6,577 bases of DNA. Source: Dehalococcoidia bacterium UBA2777. Lineage in GTDB: Bacteria > Chloroflexota > Dehalococcoidia > UBA2247 > UBA2777. Positions 1 through 6,284 of the stretch are shown in pieces. Under the pieces are notes generated by a model, which was given only the letters and a program-made list of their open reading frames with translations, made no database searches and was not told where the DNA came from. The number at the start of each line of letters is the position of its first letter. The first letter of the stretch is position 1. The DNA is taken from contig DEIJ01000119.1 in assembly GCA_002352365.1 (NCBI GenBank), positions 1,918-8,494 on the forward strand, read 5' to 3'. The position numbers were made by a program, and so were the translations under genes.

Positions 1-1067
1 GTGGCCTCATAAGCTCGAGCTCGGCAACCTCCACATACCGTTTTATACTCACATAGCCCACACTTTCCCTTGATTTTAGAATAATCCCTAAGCTCACCAA
101 ATAGCGGTGAGTTTTGCCAAATATCGCCAAACTTCTGTTCCCTCAAGTTCCCAGCTTCGACATCGAGATAACCACAACCTTGCACTCTGCCAACATGGGA
201 GATGAAGCAAAAACCGATGCCGGCTAAGCAACCGCGGGTGATTGAGTTCATTTTGCACCCAGCCGAATCTTCGATTCGGCTGGGGACCCGCCTTGGGAAT
301 CCCGGAAAAATCTTCGATTTTTCCGGGATTCCCCGACCGCGGAGTACTCCCTCTTGGCCCACTTCAAGCATCACCCTTACATAGTGAGGGGCATCGGTAG
401 GCTTTAAGAATATTTGCTCACCTAGCTCAACTTGGCGGTGATAAATCCAGCGGAGGGTGTGCTCATACTCTTGAGGGGATAATTCCCAAGCCTTCATGTT
501 CTTGCCCCTGCCGGTGGGCACTAAAAAGAAAGGATGGAAAGCAACCACACCACACTCTAAGGCTAAGGTCAATAACTGATCGAGATGGTGAACGTTCAGT
601 TTAGTAATGGTACTATTTATTTGCACTTCGATCCCGTGGCGGCGGCAAACTTCCATTCCTCGCAGTGTAGCCTCAAAGGCACCCGGCATCCCCCGGAATT
701 GATCTTGATCTCGAGCTTCGGGAAAATCCAAGCTTACCCCTAAACGGGAAATGGGGATGTTCTTCATTTTGGTAGCTATTCGTTCATCGAGCAAAGTGCC
801 ATTGCTGCCTATAGCTACACCTAATCCTTGAGCTCGGGCATATGCGGCGATATCGAAAAAATCCTCACGCAATAGAGGCTCGCCCCCGGTGAAGATAATC
901 GTCGGTCTCCCCACCTCGGCAATGTCATCGATAACGGAAAAACATTCGGAGGTAGATAGCTCTCCTTCATAGGGTTCGTCAATGGCAGAAGCCCGGCAAT
1001 GAGGACAAGCGAGATTGCACCGCCGGGTTATCTCCCAAGCCACCAGACGAGGTTCACCCAAAGCCAT
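1..1067 (-). CDS. ahbD: AhbD-type heme b synthase, radical SAM/SPASM protein (3' end cut by window edge)
   Basis: Likely catalyses the last step of the siroheme-dependent heme pathway, the oxidative decarboxylation of two propionates of Fe-coproporphyrin III to vinyls, giving heme b in the cytoplasm. I translated 355 uninterrupted codons. Visible are LVAWEITRRCNLACPHC with the SAM-cluster cysteines C17, C21 and C24, TGGEP at 60-64, and the FLVPTGRGKN segment near 180-190. The SPASM region follows with C280, C287 and C298 (TRGCLAG, GFCFISHVG, VQGCGYL) and C336, C339, C345 and C348 (CGLCEYKTVCGGCRARAY). This order matches AhbD more closely than NirJ or AhbC. Probably 20-40 C-terminal residues lie beyond position 1. 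The ATG start is 3 bp after the ahbC stop, with GGAG 6 nt upstream. Oddity: residues about 245-270 are encoded by two perfect hairpins and look like an in-frame insertion. The family call is firm; the exact substrate is inferred from homology by eye. Confidence 0.88.
   Translation of the reverse strand, partial: MALGEPRLVAWEITRRCNLACPHCRASAIDEPYEGELSTSECFSVIDDIAEVGRPTIIFTGGEPLLREDFFDIAAYARAQGLGVAIGSNGTLLDERIATKMKNIPISRLGVSLDFPEARDQDQFRGMPGAFEATLRGMEVCRRHGIEVQINSTITKLNVHHLDQLLTLALECGVVAFHPFFLVPTGRGKNMKAWELSPQEYEHTLRWIYHRQVELGEQIFLKPTDAPHYVRVMLEVGQEGVLRGRGIPEKSKIFPGFPRRVPSRIEDSAGCKMNSITRGCLAGIGFCFISHVGRVQGCGYLDVEAGNLREQKFGDIWQNSPLFGELRDYSKIKGKCGLCEYKTVCGGCRARAYEA
258..333. repeat. Tandem double-hairpin palindromic element inside ahbD
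   Basis: Two perfect inverted repeats lie 10 bp apart. The first has 12-bp arms (258-269 and 273-284, CCCAGCCGAATC) and the second has 18-bp arms (295-312 and 316-333, GGGAATCCCGGAAAAATC). Both close on the same TTC triloop in the shared core AATCTTCGATT. On the minus strand the element reads through in the ahbD frame, giving about residues 245-270. The region sits between VRVM and TRGCLAG, where I recall AhbD homologues being shorter and variable. There is no T-tract, so it is not a terminator. It resembles a REP-like or Rickettsia-palindromic-element-like insertion. Whether other copies exist in the genome cannot be seen from here. Confidence 0.8.
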
Positions 1068-1070
1068 CTC

Positions 1071-2219
1071 TTACTCCATAAGTCCGATCTCTTCATCGCT
1101 AAGGTAACAGGCTGGATCAGAAGCCCAGACATCTCCATACACCGCCTCAGCCCGCACTCGAAGGTTACCGTTGCATAGGTCAAGATATCGGCACCGAGCA
1201 CACCTACCTTTGAGCAGTGCCCGGCGATCTTTCAGGCCACGCATCAGCGCATCTGAGGTATCCAGCCAGATATCGCTAAATTTACGCTCCCGCACATTGC
1301 CCAAGGAGTAGTACCCCCAGAATTGATCGGGATGAACATCACCCAGGTTATCCACCGCACCTATTCGCACTCCTGAACTGTTACCGCCGTTGCGGCGCAG
1401 AAGTGCTAAGATTTCTTGGCCACGCTGCGGCTGCTCTCGATCAACTTCCAAGTAGAGGTATACACCATCGGCATGGTTGTCCACAGTGAGAACCTCCACA
1501 CTTCGCCCCCGCCGGTGAAGGTCAACGGTTTTGTTGCCTATTAGATCCACTACTGCTCTCGTTTCTTGGGGGGTGAGATCAGCATATTTTATCTTGCTCC
1601 CTCTACCTGCATAGACCAGGTGATAAAAGCAGACTCGATTGATATTTTCTTGTTCCACAAGGGAGAAGATAGCGGGAATGTCTTCATAGTTGTATCGAGT
1701 GATGGTGAACCTCAAGGAAACTTTTTGGTCGTGGGCAACGCAGTGGCGGATTCCCTCAGCAGCAGCAGCGTAGGCTCCCCTTTGACCTCTAAATCGATCA
1801 TTCCTATCACCAATGCCATCTAGGCTTATCCCTACCTCGCCAAAGCCTACCTCCTTTATTCTTTGAGCCACTTTAGCTGAGATCAGCGTGCCGTTAGTAG
1901 AAAGTACCGGCCTGATCCCGTGTTTTTTGGCAAACACCCCCAACTCGAAGATATCCTCTCTTAACAGGGGTTCACCGCCGGAGAAGAGCAAGGCAGGTAC
2001 CCCAAAATCAGCCAGGTCTTGGATAAATGATTTTGCCTCTAAAGTGGTTAGCTCAGCGGGGTATTTTTTATCCTGGGAATCAGCATAACAGTGAACGCAA
2101 TGAAGGTTGCAGCTCTTGGTACAGTTCCACACTACGACAGGGGACTGATTCCCCTGGCCATAACGCAGTGTATCGCCAAAAGCCGCTGCACCACAAAGGA
2201 GGCGAGAAACTGAAATCAT
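1071..2219 (-). CDS. ahbC: AhbC-type 12,18-didecarboxysiroheme deacetylase, radical SAM/SPASM protein
   Basis: Predicted to remove the two acetate side chains of 12,18-didecarboxysiroheme to give Fe-coproporphyrin III, the substrate of AhbD encoded immediately downstream. The 382-residue protein opens with ISVSRLLCG and DTLRYG, then SPVVVWNCTKSCNLHCVHCY with the cluster cysteines C37, C41 and C44, and SGGEP at 80-84. The C-terminal half has GDVHPDQFW and YSLGNVRERKFSDIW, followed by C340, C343 and C349 (RCARCRYLDLCNGNLRVRA) and C371 (DPACYL). HPDQFW in place of a first SPASM cysteine pair is characteristic of AhbC/NirJ-type proteins and separates it from AhbD. The family's usual GGN after the third cysteine is NGN here. 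The ATG start fits the conserved N-terminus; its ribosome-binding site is weak (AGGA almost touching the ATG). NirJ of heme d1 synthesis is a close relative, but pairing with an AhbD favours AhbC. Confidence 0.9.
   Translation of the reverse strand: MISVSRLLCGAAAFGDTLRYGQGNQSPVVVWNCTKSCNLHCVHCYADSQDKKYPAELTTLEAKSFIQDLADFGVPALLFSGGEPLLREDIFELGVFAKKHGIRPVLSTNGTLISAKVAQRIKEVGFGEVGISLDGIGDRNDRFRGQRGAYAAAAEGIRHCVAHDQKVSLRFTITRYNYEDIPAIFSLVEQENINRVCFYHLVYAGRGSKIKYADLTPQETRAVVDLIGNKTVDLHRRGRSVEVLTVDNHADGVYLYLEVDREQPQRGQEILALLRRNGGNSSGVRIGAVDNLGDVHPDQFWGYYSLGNVRERKFSDIWLDTSDALMRGLKDRRALLKGRCARCRYLDLCNGNLRVRAEAVYGDVWASDPACYLSDEEIGLME
1074..1077 (-). promoter_or_regulatory. Ribosome-binding site of ahbD, inside the end of ahbC
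   Basis: GGAG on the minus strand lies 6 nt upstream of the ahbD ATG at 1067 and overlaps the last codons of ahbC. This supports the chosen start and suggests translational coupling of the two heme genes. Confidence 0.7.
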
Positions 2220-2230
2220 GTCCTAAACGG

Positions 2231-2267
2231 GTATAATAAGCAAGGCCACTGCCCTTTTTTATTATAC
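2231..2267 (-). promoter_or_regulatory. Probable ahbC promoter with a 9-bp inverted repeat (possible operator)
   Basis: On the minus strand a perfect TATAAT (2266 down to 2261) would place transcription start near 2254 and give a leader of about 35 nt before ahbC. The -35 match is poor (TTATAG at a 17-bp spacer). The same -10 is half of a perfect inverted repeat, GTATAATAA at 2231-2239 and its complement at 2259-2267, separated by 19 bp. The repeat would therefore straddle the transcription start, a placement typical of a repressor site. Only the repeat and the TATAAT are seen directly; promoter and operator roles are inference. Confidence 0.4.
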
Positions 2268-2325
2268 ATATTTTTGCAGGAAACTATAATCTCTCCTTCG
2301 ACCCGATATAAATTGCAGCGCACCC

Positions 2326-2391
2326 TTGAGAGTTGCCAAAATCCACCTATAGACTAGCATCCCATAACCTGTAATGGTATAATGGTATAAT
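2326..2391 (+). promoter_or_regulatory. Probable promoter region of the GNAT gene, tandem extended -10 elements
   Basis: GGTATAAT occurs twice in direct tandem (2376-2391). Each copy is preceded by TG in the extended -10 arrangement TGGTATAAT, giving perfect TATAAT hexamers at 2378-2383 and 2386-2391. No good -35 is spaced to either, which extended -10 promoters can tolerate. A third candidate is TTGAGA at 2326-2331 with TATAGA at 2348-2353 (16-bp spacer). All point toward the acetyltransferase gene starting at 2440. Which one is used cannot be decided from sequence. Confidence 0.5.
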
Positions 2392-2427
2392 CGAATTTGA
2401 AGTAGGGCCCGGTTAAAAGGGCAAGTC

Positions 2428-2434
2428 AGGAGGT
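2428..2434 (+). promoter_or_regulatory. Strong Shine-Dalgarno of the GNAT gene
   Basis: AGGAGGT lies 5 nt upstream of the ATG at 2440. It is the best ribosome-binding site in the window and fixes the start of the acetyltransferase. Confidence 0.85.
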
Positions 2435-2439
2435 AATAA

Positions 2440-2889
2440 ATGAAGCAAATCAAGGGATTAACAATTAGACTAATGAGGGAAGACGACTGGGCAAGCATTA
2501 TAGAGGTAGACAGGAACATTACCGGCAAGGATCGCACCCCCAGTTGGCCTCAAAGGGCGAGCAGCCACCTTAGGACTTATTACCCTTCCCTTTCCTTTGT
2601 AGCTGAGGTAGAGGGGCGGGTGGTGGGTTTCATATTGGCCGATATAAGGGGGGCAGAATATGCCCTTCCTTTAGGTGGTTGGATTGACAGCGTGGGGGTT
2701 GATCCTGAATATCAGGAGCGGGGTATCGGGCGAAAACTGATCGAATCATGCATTGAAGAGTGCCATCTAAAGGGAATCAAAGCTCGCCTGATGATCAAGG
2801 AGAGCGACCAGCATCTCCAAAAATTCCTGGTCTCTATTGGCTTCCAGCGAGGAGAGTTTACCGAGTTCGTGAAAGGCTTCGCTGGTTAA
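2440..2889 (+). CDS. GNAT-family N-acetyltransferase, RimI-like
   Basis: A 149-residue single-domain acetyltransferase that would transfer an acetyl group from acetyl-CoA to an amine; the substrate is not evident. The N-terminal TIRLMREDDWASIIEVDR is a typical GNAT beta1-alpha1 start. SFVAEVEGRVVGFILADI (52-69) is the central beta hairpin. IDSVGVDPEYQERGIGRKL (82-100) is motif A, with the pyrophosphate-binding loop Q92-E-R-G-I-G97. The tail ends in FLVSIGFQRGEF, the usual late helix-to-strand segment. The size matches RimI-type proteins that acetylate protein N-termini, but small-molecule or antibiotic acetyltransferases look the same at this level. It is divergent from ahbCD and transcribed alone. 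Its TAA overlaps the stop codon of the converging flavoprotein gene. No functional link to heme synthesis can be claimed. Confidence 0.9.
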   Translation: MKQIKGLTIRLMREDDWASIIEVDRNITGKDRTPSWPQRASSHLRTYYPSLSFVAEVEGRVVGFILADIRGAEYALPLGGWIDSVGVDPEYQERGIGRKLIESCIEECHLKGIKARLMIKESDQHLQKFLVSIGFQRGEFTEFVKGFAG

Positions 2890-3833
2890 ATACCCCGGAT
2901 TTTCACTCCCAATGCCTTGATGATCTGCTCCGCTCCAGTAACTATCTGCCCAGTTAGCTCTTGGCAGGTAGGGATATCAGAGATCATCCCACACACCTGC
3001 CCACAGGCAATAGAGCCCCACTCTGTATCACCTTCAAAAAAGGCTTTCCTGATTCTCCCTGTGCCCAGGGTCATCATTTCCCACGGCGAAGCTTTCTGCT
3101 CCGTCATCTCCAAGAAGGTCTCTGCCAGTTTATTTCGCAGTATCCTACAGCGTATCCCGGTGAGATTATCAGTGACTACCGTATCCTCTTCAGTAGAGCG
3201 AACGATCCATTGCTTAATATTGGGGTGGATGGGACTTTCCTTGGTGGCGATAAATCTGGAACCCATAGAGATGCCTTCAGCTCCTAAGGCTAATGCCGCG
3301 GCAAGTCCTCGGCCGTCGCCAATACCACCGGCAGCCACTACCGGGATATCGACTCTATCGACTACTAAGGGCACTAACACCATAGTAGCCACATAGCTAG
3401 TATGGCCTCCTCCCTCAGTCCCCTGAACAATAATGATGTCAGCACCATCTCGTTCTGCCCGTACCGCATGTTTCACCGCTCCCATAGTAGGCATATTGAT
3501 AATGCTACCAGGCTTTGTTCTCTCGATGATCCGTTTAGGATTCCCTTTGCCATAGCTGGCGACAGCCACTTTTTCCTCGATAATCACATCCAAAAGTTGC
3601 TCCAGTTGAGGATTTTCCGGCATAAAGTTCACCCCGAAGGGTTTATCAGTAAGCTCTTTGATCATCCTGATATGTCCCCTGAGTTCCTCAGGGGACATGA
3701 ATGCTGCTCCTAAAATCCCCAATCCCCCGGCATTGGAAACGGCAGCTACTAAAGGAGGAAAGGAAACCCAGGCCATAGCTCCTTGGATAATAGGATACTT
3801 TATCCCCAATATCTCAGTCAGCCGAGTATTCAT
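2886..3833 (-). CDS. FabK/nitronate monooxygenase-family FMN flavoprotein
   Basis: A 315-residue TIM-barrel flavoprotein of the 2-nitropropane dioxygenase/FabK family. It opens with MNTRLTEILGIKYPIIQGAM, followed by AGGLGILGA (about 35-43) and KPFGVNFM. QGTEGGGHTS places a histidine at residue 144, matching the catalytic His of pneumococcal FabK as I recall it. FMN-phosphate motifs AAGGIGDGRG and ALGAEGISMGSRF follow, then AKES-x2-HPN, also seen in FabK. It may be an enoyl-ACP reductase II for fatty acid synthesis or a nitronate monooxygenase; the two cannot be separated reliably by eye, so no symbol is given. An in-frame TTG six codons upstream (3851) also opens the frame, but the ATG at 3833 has AAGAGG 6 nt upstream and matches the family N-terminus. 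It lies 21 bp after pheT, probably in the same operon, and its end overlaps the GNAT gene by 4 bp. Confidence 0.88.
   Translation of the reverse strand: MNTRLTEILGIKYPIIQGAMAWVSFPPLVAAVSNAGGLGILGAAFMSPEELRGHIRMIKELTDKPFGVNFMPENPQLEQLLDVIIEEKVAVASYGKGNPKRIIERTKPGSIINMPTMGAVKHAVRAERDGADIIIVQGTEGGGHTSYVATMVLVPLVVDRVDIPVVAAGGIGDGRGLAAALALGAEGISMGSRFIATKESPIHPNIKQWIVRSTEEDTVVTDNLTGIRCRILRNKLAETFLEMTEQKASPWEMMTLGTGRIRKAFFEGDTEWGSIACGQVCGMISDIPTCQELTGQIVTGAEQIIKALGVKIRGI
3672..3698. repeat. 11-bp perfect hairpin inside the flavoprotein gene
   Basis: ATGTCCCCTGA (3672-3682) and its exact complement (3688-3698) flank a 5-nt loop. On the coding strand it encodes MSPEELRGH, which looks like native family sequence, so this is probably a chance or RNA-level structure and not an inserted element. 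Confidence 0.55.
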
Positions 3834-3839
3834 ATAAAA

Positions 3840-3845
3840 CCTCTT
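3840..3845 (-). promoter_or_regulatory. Ribosome-binding site that decides the flavoprotein start
   Basis: AAGAGG on the minus strand lies 6 nt before the ATG at 3833. It falls inside the extension that a TTG start at 3851 would add, so the shorter protein is preferred. Confidence 0.7.
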
Positions 3846-3854
3846 GGTCAATTG

Positions 3855-6260
3855 CTAGCTACGCAAGGTGGCGCCTAGCTCATGGTACAGTTTGGCCAGG
3901 ATTTCCTTCTCCACCCTCTCCACCTCTTCCTCGACCAAGGTATGGGTTGATGATTGATATACCACATGGAAAGCCAGGGATTTTTTACCCTGGGGCACTT
4001 GTGGCCCACTATAGAGGTCAAATAGGCTAACCTGGCCTACTTTAGGGAAACTGAGAATCACATCTTTTACCTTTTTAGCAGCAACTCCAGTGTCAACTAC
4101 AATGGCAATGTCGCGTCTCGAGGCGGGGAAGCGGGGGAGGGGATAATATTTGCCTCGGCTGGTAACCAAGGGAAGTAACTTAACCAGGTCTATTTCAATA
4201 ACCAAGACAGGGAAGGGAAGGAGGGCAAACCTTTTAGCTATCTTAGGGTGTAGCTCGCCAATAACCCCTACGCTCTCCTGGGCGGCAATTATGCTGGCAG
4301 TTCGGCCGCGATGAAGGCTTTCATCTTGCCCCACCACAAAATCTGCCTCAATCCCTAACCCTTCTAGCAAGGCCTCGACTACCCCTTTAGCATCGAAGAA
4401 ACCAAGATATCCCTCTCCCTTAAAGGGAGAGGACTTAACACGGCATCCACTGAGTACAGCACCAACCATCTCTCGTTCCTGGGGCAAATCCTTCTCCTGG
4501 GGCAAATATATTTTCCCCACCTCAAAAATCCTGATGCCCTCTTCCTCATGTCTTTGGTTTTGGGAAAGAATGGCCAGCAGGTTGGCCCGCAAGGTGGTGC
4601 GCAGGTATTCTTGCTCCTTACTCATTGGATTGGCCACACGGACAGGGGTGGGTATAATCGGCTTATCTTCAGGGCTTAATTTGACCAGCTCTTCCCAACT
4701 GGTTAGTGAATAGCTGACCACTTCCTGGAATCCGCAGCTTACCAAGATGTCTCTTACCCTCTCTTTAAGCGTTAGCATCGGGGCAGGTTGTTGCCTAGGC
4801 AGCGGACCTGGGAGCAATGTCTGGGGAATGCGATCATAGCCGATAATGCGGGCTACTTCTTCTATCACATCAGCAGCCATTTTCACATCGGTGCGCCAAT
4901 AAGGTGGGATGACCCCAAGCTCTGAGGAACTCGTCTTTTGGCAAGAAAATCCCAAAGAGGTGAGCACATCTTCGATCTCCACCAAGCTTAATTCTATGCC
5001 CAAAAGACGCTTGACCTGGAAGGTAGAGAGCAAGATAGGCTCTGGGGCTATTTTGTGCGGATAAACATCGATAATTTCTCGAGCGGCTCTACCTCCGCCA
5101 AGCTCCAACATCAACTGAGTGGCACGCCTTAGCGCCGGGATGGTAAGTTCGGGGGAAATCCCTCGTTCGAAGCGCAAGGAAGCCTCGCTACGAAGACGCA
5201 CTATCCTCGTGGTACGCCTGATGCAAGGGGAGGCAAAGTTCGCCGCTTCCAGCAATACTGAGGTAGTATTGGAGGATACCTCGCTCTCCATACCACCCAT
5301 AATCCCGGCTATGGCCAGCGGATTTTGGGCGTCAGCAATAACCAGAATGTCATCGGTAAGGCTTCTCATCACCCCATCGAGGGTAGTTATAGTTTCGCCA
5401 TTCCCACCACGGCGCACCAAAACCTGCCCCCCACCGATCTGATGATAATCGAAAGCATGAAGGGGTTGCCCATACTCCAACATTACATAATTGGTAACAT
5501 CCACAATATTGCTTATCGGCCGCAGGGCCGAGTTGATTAACCTCTCCTGGAGCCAAGATGGGGAAGGAGCAACTTTGATCCCTTCAATTAGGCTAGCTGA
5601 GTAACGGGGGCAAAGATCAGGAGCAGTAACTTTTACCCTAATAAGCTGCTCTATCTGGGGGCCTGGCTCATCATACTCGATATGAGGTAGGGATACTTTT
5701 TGCTTTTCGAGTGCCGCTATCTCCCTAGCTATCCCGATCACTGAGAGACAATCGGGGCGATTAGGGGTGACTTCCACATCAAGGATGGCATCGCCGAGCC
5801 AGTCAGCCAGGGGAATGCCCACCGTTGCCTCGGGGGGCAAAATCATCGCTCCCTCATGAGCGGAAGATAAGCCCAGCTCCTTCTCAGAGCAAGCCATGCC
5901 GTAAGATTCTATGCCGCGGATTTTTGCCCCTTTGAGTTGAAACGGTTGCCCGCTATGGCCATCAAAAAGATGTGCACCCACCCGGGCAAAGGGAACTTTA
6001 TCACCTACCCTGAGATCGGGAGCACCACTAACTACTCTGAGTTGCTCTGTGGCTAAGTCGATGGTCGCCAGCTTGAGGTGATCGGCATTAGGATGAAACT
6101 CAATGGCAACTACCTGACCGACCACTATATTATCCCAACTCTCCCCAACAACCTCTATTCCCTTAACCTCACTCCCGGACATGGTCAGCTTTTCTGCCAA
6201 CTCTCTGGCTGGGGAGATGATACCGAGATAATCTCGAAGCCACTTGAGGGAAACCTTCAT
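3855..6260 (-). CDS. pheT: Phenylalanyl-tRNA synthetase beta subunit
   Basis: The 801-residue beta chain of the cytoplasmic (alpha-beta)2 PheRS, which binds and charges tRNA-Phe with PheS. Full family length and domain order are present. After MKVSLKWLRDYL comes the EMAP/OB-like tRNA-binding domain, about 40-150 (VVGQVVAIEFHPNADHL). The B3/B4 editing domain spans roughly 215-385 (LRPISNIVDVTNYVMLEYG, FERG at 364-367), preceded by TPNRPDCLS at 165-173. The B5 domain is about 405-475 (PPYWRTDVKMAADVIEEVA), the catalytic-like core about 485-690, and the C-terminal anticodon-binding FDX-ACB domain about 706-799 (PLPRFPASRRDIAIVVD, SLFDLYSGPQVPQGKKSLAF). The ATG start follows the pheS stop by 24 bp with AAAGG upstream. 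Local oddities are a palindrome encoding SPFKGEG at 611-617 and a duplicated LPQE at 586-596. The gene is intact. Confidence 0.97.
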   Translation of the reverse strand: MKVSLKWLRDYLGIISPARELAEKLTMSGSEVKGIEVVGESWDNIVVGQVVAIEFHPNADHLKLATIDLATEQLRVVSGAPDLRVGDKVPFARVGAHLFDGHSGQPFQLKGAKIRGIESYGMACSEKELGLSSAHEGAMILPPEATVGIPLADWLGDAILDVEVTPNRPDCLSVIGIAREIAALEKQKVSLPHIEYDEPGPQIEQLIRVKVTAPDLCPRYSASLIEGIKVAPSPSWLQERLINSALRPISNIVDVTNYVMLEYGQPLHAFDYHQIGGGQVLVRRGGNGETITTLDGVMRSLTDDILVIADAQNPLAIAGIMGGMESEVSSNTTSVLLEAANFASPCIRRTTRIVRLRSEASLRFERGISPELTIPALRRATQLMLELGGGRAAREIIDVYPHKIAPEPILLSTFQVKRLLGIELSLVEIEDVLTSLGFSCQKTSSSELGVIPPYWRTDVKMAADVIEEVARIIGYDRIPQTLLPGPLPRQQPAPMLTLKERVRDILVSCGFQEVVSYSLTSWEELVKLSPEDKPIIPTPVRVANPMSKEQEYLRTTLRANLLAILSQNQRHEEEGIRIFEVGKIYLPQEKDLPQEREMVGAVLSGCRVKSSPFKGEGYLGFFDAKGVVEALLEGLGIEADFVVGQDESLHRGRTASIIAAQESVGVIGELHPKIAKRFALLPFPVLVIEIDLVKLLPLVTSRGKYYPLPRFPASRRDIAIVVDTGVAAKKVKDVILSFPKVGQVSLFDLYSGPQVPQGKKSLAFHVVYQSSTHTLVEEEVERVEKEILAKLYHELGATLRS
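4412..4432. repeat. Perfect 10-bp-arm palindrome inside pheT encoding SPFKGEG
   Basis: CCTCTCCCTT (4412-4421) and its complement (4423-4432) surround a single A. In pheT it encodes residues 610-617, within a variable linker before FFDAKG. The CTCTCCCTT...AAGGGAGAG type of palindrome recurs in many bacterial repeat families, so this may be a repeat remnant. The protein shows no obvious extra length here, which argues against a recent insertion. Confidence 0.6.
4477..4512. repeat. In-frame 18-bp tandem duplication in pheT
   Basis: TCCTGGGGCAAAT occurs at 4477-4489 and again at 4495-4507, a period of 18 bp or six codons, encoding LPQEKD followed by LPQER. It lies in a surface-like linker of the beta subunit. 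This looks like a small replication-slippage duplication tolerated by the protein. Confidence 0.6.
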
Positions 6261-6284
6261 TGCCGCTTTACCTTTAATCTTTGA

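Noticed and set aside
258..333. The two ahbD hairpins as intrinsic terminators
   Set aside because: Neither is followed by a T-run on either strand, and they lie within an open conserved gene before its essential C-terminal cysteines.
258..333. CRISPR array
   Set aside because: Only two unequal hairpins 10 bp apart with no regular repeat-spacer structure.
202..384. Plus-strand 60-codon frame across the ahbD hairpins
   Set aside because: It is antisense to a clearly coding ahbD segment and consists largely of the palindromic element, which reads open on both strands by symmetry. No family resemblance seen.
2262..2537. Minus-strand 91-codon hydrophobic frame in the divergent intergenic region
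   Set aside because: It starts inside the antisense of the GNAT gene and runs over its ribosome-binding site and promoter elements. The hydrophobic look comes from AT-rich sequence, and no ribosome-binding site supports it.
2917..3396. Plus-strand 159-codon frame antisense to the flavoprotein gene
   Set aside because: The opposite strand encodes a well-conserved FMN barrel with intact motifs; this frame has a low-complexity composition typical of a shadow.
3834..3851. TTG start giving a six-residue longer flavoprotein
   Set aside because: The extra codons include the AAGAGG ribosome-binding site of the ATG at 3833, and the family N-terminus begins at that ATG.
5119..5540. Plus-strand frames antisense to pheT
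   Set aside because: They lie opposite the conserved B3/B4 domain of pheT and show no recognisable protein features.
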